Shown here: positions 7,410 to 17,324 of the stretch, piece after piece
How positions within the stretch are numbered: the first letter of the stretch is position 1
Layout: every line of letters starts with the position of its first letter
Assembly (NCBI RefSeq): GCF_029637605.1
Contig: NZ_CP121261.1
Coordinates: 3,410,001 to 3,474,000, forward strand
Origin: Achromobacter spanius
GTDB lineage: Bacteria > Pseudomonadota > Gammaproteobacteria > Burkholderiales > Burkholderiaceae_B
DNA length: 64,000 nucleotides
Reading direction: 5' to 3'
The notes under the pieces: generated by a model
The model's input: the letters and a program-made list of their open reading frames with translations, nothing else
What the model was told of the DNA's origin: nothing
Database searches by the model: none
Translations under genes and position numbers: made by a program

Positions 7410-9608
7410 ATGACGTTCGACGCATCCAAAAGAAAGTTCTTCAAGACCACCGTGGGCGCCACCGCCGCGGTCAGCGCGCTGTCGATGTTCCCGCCCAGCA
7501 TCCGCCGGGCGTTGGCCATTGAGGCCAGCAACACCACCGGCACCATCCAGGACGTCAAGCACGTCGTTCTGCTGATGCTGGAAAACCGTTCCTTCGATGG
7601 CTATTTCGGCACCTTTCCCGGCGTGCGCGGGTTTGGTGACCGCTTCCCGATTCCGCTGGCCAACGGCAAATCGGTCTTCCACCAGACGCGCAGTGACGGC
7701 ACCGAAGAACTCCCCTATCACCTGGACACCACGCTGGGCAATGCGCAGCGCGCGGGCAGCACGCCGCACTCCTGGCCCAACTGCCAGGCGGCGTGGGACC
7801 ACGGCCGCATGAACAAGTGGCCCAGCGCCAAGCAGCCGCTGTCCATGGGCTACTACGAAACCGCCGAAGTGCCGTTTCACCGCGCGCTGGCCGACGCCTT
7901 CACGCTGTGCGACAACTACCACTGTTCGATGCACGCGGGCACCATCCCCAACCGCCTGTTCTTCTGGACCGGCACCAACGGCCCATCGGGCGACAACGTG
8001 TCGGTGGTGATGAACGAAATGAACGACGGCGCCGACGTGGGCCCGTCCACCGAAGGCTGGACGTGGACCACCTACGCCGACCGGCTGCAAGCGGCCGGCG
8101 TCAGTTGGAAGGTCTACCAGAACATTCCCGACAATTTCGGCTGCAACGAAATGATGAGCTTTCGGCACTGGCGCGCCGAGATCGAAAAAATGCCTGCCGA
8201 CCGCCAAGTCACCAACCAGGGCGGCCCCGCGTACAACCCCGCCATCGACGACCTGTACAGCCCGCTGGCCAAGGGCTTCGGCAACACCATGCCAGACGGC
8301 GGCTTCCTGCAAAGCCTGCGCGACGACGTCATGAACGGCACGTTGCCGGAGGTGTCGTGGATCATTCCGCCGGCTGCCTACAGCGAGCACCCCGGCCCCT
8401 CCAGCCCCGCCAAGGGCGCGTGGTACATCCAGGCCGCGCTGGATGCGCTGACGCAGTCGCCCGAGGTCTGGAGCAAGACGGTATTCCTGGTCACGTATGA
8501 CGAAAACGATGGTTTCTTCGACCACATGCCCACGCCATCGGCGCCGTCGCGCAACGACGACGGCACGCTGGCCGGCAAGTCCACGCTGAGCGATGCGCAG
8601 ATGGCCTTTGAGTACTTCACCTACCCGCCCGCCACGCCCAAGCAACTGACGGCCGATGGCAAGCCGTACGGCCCGGGCATGCGCGTGCCGATGTGGGTGA
8701 TTTCACCGTGGAGCCGTGGCGGCTGGGTCAATTCGCAGGTGTTTGACCACACGTCCGCCTTGCGCTTTCTGGAGCAGCGTTTTGGCGTCGTCGAGCCCAA
8801 CATCAGCGCCTTTCGCCGCGCCGTATGTGGCGACCTGACGTCCGCCTTGAATTTCGTGTCGCCCAACAGCGCCACCCTGCCCACCTTGGCGGGCCGCACC
8901 ACCAAGACGGATGCCGACGGGCTGACGACGTGGCAAGAAGCGCAGCCGGCCATCGCCATCCCTGCGCAGCAAACGCTGGCCAAGCAGGCCGCGGGCACGC
9001 GCCCGTCGCGCGCGCTACCGTACGAGCTGCACACCAGCGCGCGCGAGCAAGCCCGCGAGAACCGCGTGCAGCTATTGTTTGCCAACGCCAGCAGTGCGCA
9101 AACGGCGGCGGTCTTTCACGTGTACGACAAGCTGCACCTGGACCGCATCCCGCGCCGCTATGTGGTCGAAGCGGGCAAGTCGCTGGATGACGTCTGGGAC
9201 GTATCGGGCGACAGTGGCCAGTACGACTTGTGGGTGTTGGGCCCCAACGGCTACCACCGCTCGTTCACGGGCGACTTGATGCGCACCGCCGGCGCGCAGC
9301 CCGAAATCCAGGTCTGCTACGTGCCCTGCGACGACGCCCAAATACAGGTGAAACTGCACAACAACGGTACGCAGGACTGCGTCTTCACGGTGCAGGCCAT
9401 GGCCTATCGCAACGATGGCCCATGGACGGCAACGGTGGCGGCGGGACAGGTCGGCGAACTGAGCTGGCCGGTCAGTGCCAGCGGCCAGTGGTACGACTTT
9501 GCGGCAACTTGCGACGGCTACCCGGCGTTCAAGCGGCGCTTCGCGGGCCGTCTGGAAACGGGCAAGGACGGCATCAGCGACCCGGCGATGGGTCAGTTGG
9601 ACAACTGA
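7410..9608 (+). CDS. Phosphocholine-specific phospholipase C, exported
   Basis: Secreted phosphoesterase of the PlcH/PlcN/AcpA superfamily, expected to split phosphatidylcholine or sphingomyelin into phosphocholine and a lipid. The N-terminus (SKRKFFKTTVG, then a hydrophobic stretch) is a twin-arginine-type signal with Lys-Arg in place of Arg-Arg. The catalytic opening LMLENRSFDGYFGTFPGVRG is clear near residue 55, though the family's usual FDHYFG reads FDGYFG here. Other landmarks are the HAGTIPNRLFFWTG block, TYDENDGFFDH and the WSRGGWVNSQVFDHTS region; two C-terminal beta domains (DUF756-like) follow from about residue 510. The length (732 aa) is usual. Choline released here could feed the bet cluster at 26-32 kb, which is inference. 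Confidence 0.9.
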   Translation: MTFDASKRKFFKTTVGATAAVSALSMFPPSIRRALAIEASNTTGTIQDVKHVVLLMLENRSFDGYFGTFPGVRGFGDRFPIPLANGKSVFHQTRSDGTEELPYHLDTTLGNAQRAGSTPHSWPNCQAAWDHGRMNKWPSAKQPLSMGYYETAEVPFHRALADAFTLCDNYHCSMHAGTIPNRLFFWTGTNGPSGDNVSVVMNEMNDGADVGPSTEGWTWTTYADRLQAAGVSWKVYQNIPDNFGCNEMMSFRHWRAEIEKMPADRQVTNQGGPAYNPAIDDLYSPLAKGFGNTMPDGGFLQSLRDDVMNGTLPEVSWIIPPAAYSEHPGPSSPAKGAWYIQAALDALTQSPEVWSKTVFLVTYDENDGFFDHMPTPSAPSRNDDGTLAGKSTLSDAQMAFEYFTYPPATPKQLTADGKPYGPGMRVPMWVISPWSRGGWVNSQVFDHTSALRFLEQRFGVVEPNISAFRRAVCGDLTSALNFVSPNSATLPTLAGRTTKTDADGLTTWQEAQPAIAIPAQQTLAKQAAGTRPSRALPYELHTSAREQARENRVQLLFANASSAQTAAVFHVYDKLHLDRIPRRYVVEAGKSLDDVWDVSGDSGQYDLWVLGPNGYHRSFTGDLMRTAGAQPEIQVCYVPCDDAQIQVKLHNNGTQDCVFTVQAMAYRNDGPWTATVAAGQVGELSWPVSASGQWYDFAATCDGYPAFKRRFAGRLETGKDGISDPAMGQLDN

Positions 9609-9611
9609 AAA

Positions 9612-9647
9612 CAAAACGGGACGGCGCCTGGGCGTCGTCCCGTTTTG
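9612..9647. terminator. Bidirectional terminator between plc and ftsY
   Basis: A 12-bp perfect stem (9612-9623 with 9636-9647) with flanking A- and T-runs inside the arms (CAAAACGGG...CCCGTTTTG) lies between two convergent genes and can end transcription from both sides. Confidence 0.8.
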
Positions 9648-9678
9648 CTGTCCGGCGATCGTTGGATCAATCGTCGGA

Positions 9679-11274
9679 TCAGTCCGCCAGCAGCGCGCCC
9701 GCGAACTCATCAGCCACGAAGGGCTGCAGGTCTTCCAGGCTTTCGCCCACGCCGATCCAATACACCGGAATCGGCCGCACGCCCTGGCTACCCGCGGCCA
9801 CGGCGGCCAGCGTGCCGCCCTTGGCGGTGCCGTCCAGCTTGGTCACGACCAGGCCCGTCAGGTTGATGGCCGCATCAAAGGCGCGAATCTGCGCCAGCGC
9901 GTTCTGGCCGGTGTTGCCGTCCACCACCAACAGCACTTCGTGCGGCGCCGATGCATCCGCCTTGCCGATGACGCGGCGGATCTTTTTCAGCTCTTCCATC
10001 AGGTGCAACTGCGTGGGCAAGCGGCCGGCGGTGTCCACCATGACCACGCCCATTCCCCGCGCGCGACCGGCGTTGACGGCATCGAACGCCACGGCGGCGG
10101 GGTCGCCGCCATCCTGCGAAATCACGCTGACGTTGTTGCGGCTGCCCCATTCCACCAGCTGTTCACGGGCCGCGGCACGGAAGGTGTCGCCCGCCGCCAG
10201 CAGCACGCTGGCGCCCTGGCGCTGGAACGTGTGCGCCAGCTTGCCGATGGACGTGGTCTTGCCCGCGCCGTTGACGCCGGCAATCATCACCACCAGCGGC
10301 TTCGCGCTGGTCAGGTTGAAGCCGCGCTCCAGCGGACGCAGGTGGTCGGCCAGCAACTGGCGCAGCGCCGTCTTCACCTTGGCGGGGTCTTCAATGCGTT
10401 CTTTCTTGACCCGCGCACGCAGCGCGGTCAGCAGCTTCTCGGTGGCCTCCAGGCCCGCATCGGCCATAATGAGCGCCGATTCGAGTTCCTCGAACAGGTT
10501 TTCGTCGACCTTGACGCCCACGAAAATGCCGCCAATGCTCTGCCCGGTGCGCGACAAGCCCTGCTTCAAGCGCGACAGCCATGACGACTTCTTGGGCGCC
10601 TCGGCGACGGGATCAGGTGCTGGAGTGGGTGCTGGCGTGGGTACCGGCGCGGGGGATGGCGCAGTCACCGGCGTTACGATCGGAGCAGGCGCGGCAGTCG
10701 GCGCAACCGAAACCGTAGGCGCAGGCATCGGCGCTGGCGCTCGGACCGGCTCGATAGCCGGCGCGGGTGGCGCGGCGGGTGCCGGTGAAATCACCGGCGC
10801 GGGCGCGGCAGCCGGCGTCGAATGGGTCGGTGCGGCGGTTCGCGTCAGAGTCGGTGCAGCGGTCCGCGTCAGAGTCGGTGCGGCTGCCGGCGTCGAAACA
10901 GTCGGTGCAGCAATCGGAGCAGCAGCGGGCGCCACGGTCGGCGCAGCAGGCGAAACCGGCGGCGCAATCGAAGGTGACACCGGCGGTGCAATCGAAGGCG
11001 AAACCGGTGCGGCGACGGGATCAATGGCCGGCGCGGGAGCGGGTGCGGGTGCGGGTGCGGGTGCGGGTGCGGGTGCGGGTGCGGGTGCGGACACCGGCTC
11101 TACAACCTCGGGACGCGGCGCGGGCGGCGGAATCACCGGCGCGGCGGCGGGCTCCGTGGGCGCGGCGGCGGGCTCCGTGGGCGCGACGGCGGCGTCCACG
11201 ACCTCCGGCGGTGGCACGGGCTGAGCCGGTGCGGCGGGCGGAGGGGATTTTTTCTTGAAGAAGCGGCTAAACAT
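9679..11274 (-). CDS. ftsY: Signal recognition particle receptor FtsY
   Basis: SRP receptor GTPase that delivers ribosome-nascent chain complexes to the Sec translocon at the inner membrane. The NG domain fills the C-terminal 300 residues: G1 GVNGAGKTTSIGKLA, DTAGRLPTQ (G3) and TKLDGTAKGG (G4). The start is set at the ATG complementary to 11272-11274 (MFSRFFKKKSPP), a typical amphipathic basic opening; the frame extends further upstream but into rsmD. Between them lies an unusually long Pro/Ala/Thr-rich linker (about residues 10-230) made of short internal repeats, in place of the acidic A domain of E. coli FtsY. It is divergent from rsmD, as in many proteobacteria, and the two start codons overlap. 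Confidence 0.95.
   Translation of the reverse strand: MFSRFFKKKSPPPAAPAQPVPPPEVVDAAVAPTEPAAAPTEPAAAPVIPPPAPRPEVVEPVSAPAPAPAPAPAPAPAPAPAPAIDPVAAPVSPSIAPPVSPSIAPPVSPAAPTVAPAAAPIAAPTVSTPAAAPTLTRTAAPTLTRTAAPTHSTPAAAPAPVISPAPAAPPAPAIEPVRAPAPMPAPTVSVAPTAAPAPIVTPVTAPSPAPVPTPAPTPAPDPVAEAPKKSSWLSRLKQGLSRTGQSIGGIFVGVKVDENLFEELESALIMADAGLEATEKLLTALRARVKKERIEDPAKVKTALRQLLADHLRPLERGFNLTSAKPLVVMIAGVNGAGKTTSIGKLAHTFQRQGASVLLAAGDTFRAAAREQLVEWGSRNNVSVISQDGGDPAAVAFDAVNAGRARGMGVVMVDTAGRLPTQLHLMEELKKIRRVIGKADASAPHEVLLVVDGNTGQNALAQIRAFDAAINLTGLVVTKLDGTAKGGTLAAVAAGSQGVRPIPVYWIGVGESLEDLQPFVADEFAGALLAD
11041..11090. repeat. Hexanucleotide microsatellite (GGGTGC)8 within ftsY
   Basis: Eight uninterrupted GGGTGC units plus two bases; on the coding (minus) strand they encode an Ala-Pro run in the FtsY linker. 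The unit is 6 bp, so gain or loss keeps the frame. Flanking 24-bp repeats in the same linker encode TLTRTAAP twice (about 10834-10885) and PSIAPPVS units (about 10945-11010). Confidence 0.9.
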
Positions 11275-11839
11275 GGGTAACAAGTATATTCGTATCGTCG
11301 GGGGCCAATACAGGCGCACCCCCATCGCCGTTCCCGACGTGGAGACGCTGCGCCCCACGCCCGACCGGGTCCGCGAAACGCTGTTCAACTGGTTGAATCA
11401 TCTTTGGGCCGGCGAGTTCGCCGACAAGCAGGTGCTGGACCTGTTTGCCGGCAGTGGCGCGCTGGGCTTTGAAGCGGCCTCTCGCGGGGTGGCGCATGTG
11501 CAGATGGTCGAGCGGGACAAAACCGCCGCGTCCGCGCTGCGGACACTGCGCGACAAGCTCAAAGCCGACATGATACGCATCCATGTGGGCGACGCGATGC
11601 AGGTTGCCGAACGCATGGACGCGTCCCGCTTTGACCTCATCCTGTTGGACCCTCCCTTTGGACAGGGTTGGCTGGCGCGCCTCTGGCCCATTCTGCCGGG
11701 CATTCTGAACGAGCACGGGCTGGTCTACGTCGAGGCGGAAGCCCCCATCGAAGCCCCCGAAGGCTTCCAGATCTTGCGGCAGGACAAGGCAGGCGCGGTC
11801 CACTACCACCTGTTGGAATTTGCTGCATTGCGGAAATAG
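11273..11839 (+). CDS. rsmD: 16S rRNA (guanine(966)-N2)-methyltransferase
   Basis: Methylates G966 of 16S rRNA during 30S assembly, using SAM. Family landmarks: IRIVGGQYRRTPI at the N-terminus, RPTPDRVRETLFNWL, the SAM-binding LDLFAGSGALGFEAASRG, and the catalytic LILLDPPFG. Two starts are possible. ATG 11273 begins just before the conserved domain but has no ribosome site. TTG 11255 (adding six residues) lies 9 bp after GGAGG (11241-11245). That GGAGG is also the antisense of FtsY codons, so it may be chance. Either way the gene overlaps the start of divergent ftsY. Confidence 0.93.
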   Translation: MGNKYIRIVGGQYRRTPIAVPDVETLRPTPDRVRETLFNWLNHLWAGEFADKQVLDLFAGSGALGFEAASRGVAHVQMVERDKTAASALRTLRDKLKADMIRIHVGDAMQVAERMDASRFDLILLDPPFGQGWLARLWPILPGILNEHGLVYVEAEAPIEAPEGFQILRQDKAGAVHYHLLEFAALRK

Positions 11840-11897
11840 ATCAATAATCCGAGCTTCGGAGGATGGTGTACACCACTAATAACGGTACGGAGCTCGC

Positions 11898-12401
11898 ATG
11901 ATCATCGCTGTATATCCCGGCACTTTCGACCCGCTGACCCGCGGCCACGAAGACCTGGTCCGCCGTGCGGCCACGCTCTTCGACAAGGTCGTGGTGGGCA
12001 TTGCCCACAGCCGCAACAAGAAGCCTTTTTTCAGCATCGACGAGCGCGTGGAGATCGCGCGCGAAGTGCTGGGCCACTATCCCAACGTGGAAGTGCAAAG
12101 CTTTGGCGGCCTGTTGAAGGACTTTGTCCGCGACCAGAACGGGCGCGTCATCGTGCGCGGCCTGCGCGCCGTGTCCGACTTTGAATATGAATTCCAGATG
12201 GCCGGCATGAATCGCCATCTGCTGCCCGACGTTGAAACGCTATTCATGACGCCGTCGGACCAATACCAGTTCATTTCGGGCACCATCGTGCGCGAAATCG
12301 CCCAACTGGGCGGCGACGTCAGCAAGTTCGTGTTCCCGTCCGTGGAACGCTGGTTGCAGGAAAAGGCCAAGGAGCGCCGCGAGCAATCCTGGCCGGGCTG
12401 A
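11898..12401 (+). CDS. coaD: Pantetheine-phosphate adenylyltransferase
   Basis: Fourth step of coenzyme A synthesis: 4'-phosphopantetheine plus ATP gives dephospho-CoA. A nucleotidyltransferase of normal length (167 aa) with the T/HxGH signature at T9...G16-H17 ([10 protein letters not shown]), substrate residues in [12 protein letters not shown], and the second motif [10 protein letters not shown]. It lies 58 bp after rsmD in the same direction and is followed by the ferredoxin gene, a neighbourhood common in betaproteobacteria. Confidence 0.96.
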   Translation: MIIAVYPGTFDPLTRGHEDLVRRAATLFDKVVVGIAHSRNKKPFFSIDERVEIAREVLGHYPNVEVQSFGGLLKDFVRDQNGRVIVRGLRAVSDFEYEFQMAGMNRHLLPDVETLFMTPSDQYQFISGTIVREIAQLGGDVSKFVFPSVERWLQEKAKERREQSWPG

Positions 12402-13969
<1,568 letters not shown>

Positions 13970-14036
13970 CCCGTAGCACATATAGCGCTGGCGCGAGCCC
14001 TGCCCGCGCGGCGGCTTGTGACGCCGGCCGGTAAGG

Positions 14037-14423
14037 TCAGGCCGGCCAGGCGGTGACCGGCGTGTCCGGGTGCACCTTCATGATGCGGCAGGGCACCTGC
14101 ACGAAGTTCGAAATCCAGGCCGCGGCCAGTTCGCCTTCGTCGATCACGTCTATGGTCTGGTCGCCCACGTTCATGCTGTAGCGCACGCTGTCGTCGTCTT
14201 CGATGACGTCCAGCGGGATGTCCATGCGCAGCATGCCGGGCGCTTTCAACACCAGATAGCCCAGCCGCAGCTCCACCGACACATCGGCCAGCTTGGGACA
14301 CAGCTCGCGATTCAGCCATTGGCCGGAATCATTGGCAATGAGCCATTGGCGGTGATAAGCCGCCGCATTGGGCTGCGTGGTGGTGCCGCATTGTGCGATG
14401 GGCTGAAACGTATCGGTGCTCAT
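14037..14423 (-). CDS. Stand-alone MOSC N-terminal beta-barrel domain protein
   Basis: A 128-residue protein matching the N-terminal beta-barrel that normally precedes a MOSC molybdenum-cofactor sulfurase domain: FQPIAQCG near the start, HRQWLIANDSGQWLNRELCPKLA, LVLKAPGMLRMDIPLD. No MOSC catalytic domain follows. The ATG complementary to 14421-14423 overlaps the stop of the asmA gene, so the two are translationally coupled. The longer frame upstream runs inside asmA and is not used. Function unknown; it is full-length for a single domain and in an operon, so it is unlikely to be debris. Confidence 0.75.
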   Translation of the reverse strand: MSTDTFQPIAQCGTTTQPNAAAYHRQWLIANDSGQWLNRELCPKLADVSVELRLGYLVLKAPGMLRMDIPLDVIEDDDSVRYSMNVGDQTIDVIDEGELAAAWISNFVQVPCRIMKVHPDTPVTAWPA

Positions 14424-16918
14424 TTGCCAAGCAATCCCTTTAAAGCCTTGTCCACGGCCTCGCCGCCCTTGCCCTTGCCCGTGACGGCCTCGCGCAGCTT
14501 GTTTTCCAGGCTGCGCTTGAGGATGCCGCCGATGGCGTCTTTCCACAGCAAGGTGTACGTCGGTTTCTCGAACGGACCCTGTACGTGCACGGGAATGGTC
14601 ACGTCTTTCAGGTCGACCAATTCCTGGCCTTCCGGGGAAGCTGCGGGGTTGACGATGCGCGCGCGCACCACCACGTCCAGCTCGCTTTTCACGAAGTCGA
14701 TATTCGCCGGAGAACCCTGGGTCACGCGCAACAGCGGCGACACAATGTTCAAGCGCTTCACCGCCGCAACGCCCTTGGTAAAGGCCAGGTCCGCGTCCAT
14801 TTCCGAGAATTCGGTCTGCTTGCTGGAGTCAGCCGGCACGGTCTCGTCTTGCGATTCCGGCTTGAACGCCGCCTTCAGCTCGCGCAGCGTCTGCGTCAGG
14901 TTGATGCCCTTGACGGCACCATCACGCAAACGCACTTGCAGGCTGCCACCCAGGGCGTTCTTCATGGCGTAGGCATTGGCGCCGGCGGTCTTCAAGTCCA
15001 GCGCCAGGCTACCCGTGCCGCTAAGCATGTTGCGCTTGACCAGGTCCATCAGCAACGGCTCGATGGCGATACCGGCCAGGGACATCTTGGTGGCCAACTG
15101 ATTGCCTTGCGCGGCGTCCACCGACATGGCGCCCGCCAGCTTGCCGCCATACAGGCCGGCCGTGAGGCTGGAGATTTCAAGCTTGCCCTTGTCCAGCTTG
15201 ACCACGGCCGACACCTCGTCGGCCTTCAGGCCGCGCACCACCAGCTTGCCCACCTTCAGGGTGCCGTTGACGCTAGGCCCCACCAGCGCGGACAGGTCGA
15301 TGGTGTCGTCCACCGGCGCGGCTGGCGCCGCGGGCGTGGCGGGCTTGGATTCGTCTTTCTTGCCATCGGCGGGCGGCTTGGCCGGGGGCTGCACGACGGG
15401 CGGCGCCAGCTTGTCCAGGTCCAGCGTGTCCACGGCCAGTGCAAACTTCACCACCGGCATTTCAGACAGCTTGGTGATGTCGGCGCTCAGATCGAATTTG
15501 CCGCCTTCCAGCACGGCATTGATCTTGCTGGTGGCCTGGTCTTTAAGCAGGTCGACGTTCACGCTGCCGATCACCGGAATCTGCAGGTTGCCCTTGGGCA
15601 GGCCGGGGTCGGTGATGTTGACGTCGCCCCGCAGCGCGGACAGGCTACCGGTACGCTGCCACAGGTTCAAGCTCAGCGGCGACGCAAAGTTCAGCTTCAC
15701 GACGCGCTCGCCATTCTTGGACGTGCTGTCCACCTTGGCTTCCTTGATGTCCAGCTCGGCGGCGTTGCCGCTGATGCCGTTCAAGCCGAAGCTGGCGTCC
15801 AGGCCGCTGAGGCGCACGCGCCCGGTCAGGGCTTCGCCCGTGGCTGATGCCGGCGATATGTTCAGCGCGGGCGCGTCCACCGCGACCTCAAAGGGGCCAT
15901 CGGCGGACCCGCCCTTGGCGCGCACAGCCAGCTTTTCAATCTGCAGTTGGCTCTTGTGGGGGTCGATGGCCAGCTTGGGCATGGCCACGCTGGCTTCCAC
16001 ATTGGTGGCGCGCGCGGCCGGGTCCGTGATGTCGCCCTGGAACACCACTTCCAGGCCGGCGATATCCAGCGACGACTTCTGTCCGTTGAAGGCCAGGTTG
16101 CCGCGCATGGCAAGGCTCTTGGCCTCGGCGCCGGGCAGCTTGCCGTCCAGGCGCAGGTCCAGCTTCTGGGCCGCGTAACGCTTGGCCGACGGGTCCAGCG
16201 TCAACAGGGCCTGCCCTGTCAGATTCGCGTCCACGCGGGGGTTGCCGCCTTCCACGCGGGCGGTCATACGCACGTCGAAAGGCTGGTTGAACGTGACACG
16301 GCCCGTGTTGGCGTTGATCTTCGTCACCGCCACGGCCATGCCCGAGATGGCGTCCTGCAGCAGCACTTCGCCGTCCTTCAGGTCCAGGCCGGCGATATCG
16401 ATCTGCATGTTGTTGCGCGTGGCCGGCAAGGTGCCGCTGGTGATGACCTGGGCCGCGGTCTGGGCCGCGCCAACCAGCGCTTCGGCCGGATTGGACGGCG
16501 CTGCCGTCACGCCTGGCGTGCCGCCCACCAGATTGCTGAAATTGAACTGGCCGTCCTTGTCGCGCACCACTCGCGCCTTCAGGCCGCTGATGGCCACGTG
16601 GTCCACCACGAAGCTGTTGGACAGCAGCGGCCAGACGGCTACCGCCAGGCGCGTGCTGTCGATGGATGCAAAGGTGTCCGGGCTATTGGGCTCGGACAGC
16701 GACACGCCCTGCACCGACAAGCCGATGCGTGGGAAGAGCGATAGCTCGATCTCGCCGTCGATCGTGAGGGTACGGTGATAGCGTTCCTGAACAAGCTCTT
16801 CCAGCTTGTACTTGTACGCGTTGGGGTCGAATGTCAGCAAGAAGATGGCCAGGCCAACGACGGCCACGACAACCAACACTACCAGGCCTATCAAAATGCG
16901 CTTGAACCACGTTTTCAT
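14420..16918 (-). CDS. AsmA-family protein
   Basis: Large (832 aa) inner-membrane-anchored periplasmic protein. One N-terminal transmembrane segment (ILIGLVVLVVVAVVGLAIFL, residues 9-28) is followed by the AsmA domain (DGEIELSLFPRIGLSVQGVSL near 54-74) and a long repetitive beta-groove region. The C-terminal AsmA_2-type part includes LDLKTAGANAYAMKNALGGSL and GAVKGINLTQTLRELK. Proteins of this group resemble bridge-like lipid-transfer proteins and affect outer-membrane lipid balance. A Pro/Lys-rich linker occurs near 520-545. The first gene of a two-gene unit with the MOSC-N protein. Confidence 0.9.
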   Translation of the reverse strand: MKTWFKRILIGLVVLVVVAVVGLAIFLLTFDPNAYKYKLEELVQERYHRTLTIDGEIELSLFPRIGLSVQGVSLSEPNSPDTFASIDSTRLAVAVWPLLSNSFVVDHVAISGLKARVVRDKDGQFNFSNLVGGTPGVTAAPSNPAEALVGAAQTAAQVITSGTLPATRNNMQIDIAGLDLKDGEVLLQDAISGMAVAVTKINANTGRVTFNQPFDVRMTARVEGGNPRVDANLTGQALLTLDPSAKRYAAQKLDLRLDGKLPGAEAKSLAMRGNLAFNGQKSSLDIAGLEVVFQGDITDPAARATNVEASVAMPKLAIDPHKSQLQIEKLAVRAKGGSADGPFEVAVDAPALNISPASATGEALTGRVRLSGLDASFGLNGISGNAAELDIKEAKVDSTSKNGERVVKLNFASPLSLNLWQRTGSLSALRGDVNITDPGLPKGNLQIPVIGSVNVDLLKDQATSKINAVLEGGKFDLSADITKLSEMPVVKFALAVDTLDLDKLAPPVVQPPAKPPADGKKDESKPATPAAPAAPVDDTIDLSALVGPSVNGTLKVGKLVVRGLKADEVSAVVKLDKGKLEISSLTAGLYGGKLAGAMSVDAAQGNQLATKMSLAGIAIEPLLMDLVKRNMLSGTGSLALDLKTAGANAYAMKNALGGSLQVRLRDGAVKGINLTQTLRELKAAFKPESQDETVPADSSKQTEFSEMDADLAFTKGVAAVKRLNIVSPLLRVTQGSPANIDFVKSELDVVVRARIVNPAASPEGQELVDLKDVTIPVHVQGPFEKPTYTLLWKDAIGGILKRSLENKLREAVTGKGKGGEAVDKALKGLLGK

Positions 16919-17290
16919 TGCTGCCCCGTCGGTACCTCGACTGGAAATTCTTGGATGCCGCCCACCGCGCCGCGCGCGGGGATGGTGCTGTAGCGGCGGA
17001 AAAACCGCGCGCCGGATGGAACTATCTGCCTTTTAGGGCGAGTCCCCGCTCCTGCCAAAAGCTTGCGGCTGCGGCGTATGAAGGGAGGGTCAACCGTGGA
17101 AGGTCTGCTGAAGACGCCAGCATGGCCAGCGTGCAGATTTCGCTATCGTAACAAATCAGGCGAGGTTCGCGCGGCCTTGTCAGACCATGACACCAAATAC
17201 GCGCCGCCCTGCGCCGCCCAAAGCGCCGCGATGCCGCCGATTCAAGCCCGCGAAGCTGACGATTTTCTGTTTGCGGATTGTAGGGCTAAA
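16919..17290. other. Gene-free region between asmA and the MFS gene
   Basis: About 370 bp between two divergent genes. The asmA side is GC-rich with nothing recognisable; composition falls sharply toward the MFS gene. It must carry the asmA promoter on the minus strand. Short open frames here have no ribosome site or family resemblance. Confidence 0.6.
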
Positions 17291-17314
17291 ATAATTGATC
17301 CATCAATAATTGAT
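17291..17314. promoter_or_regulatory. Candidate MarR operator before the MFS gene
   Basis: The palindrome ATTGAT-CC-ATCAAT (17294-17307) is flanked by a direct repeat of ATAATTGAT (17291-17299 and 17306-17314). This AT-rich patch lies directly before the likely MFS start and fits a MarR-type site. The MarR gene is the next one downstream in the same operon; its binding here is inference. Confidence 0.5.
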
Positions 17315-17324
17315 GTATCCAACA

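Noticed and set aside
7338-7413. Short Leu-Glu-Ser repeat peptide encoded by the 9-bp tandem repeat
   Set aside because: Arises only from the repeat in another frame; no ribosome site.
9230-11224. A 664-residue plus-strand frame over plc and ftsY
   Set aside because: It crosses the bidirectional terminator and antisense ftsY; its Gly/Ala repeats are the antisense of the FtsY linker.
14023-14046. GCCGGCC/GGCCGGC inverted repeat between benE and the MOSC-N gene
   Set aside because: Lies over the MOSC-N stop codon, very GC-rich and without a T-run; probably compositional.
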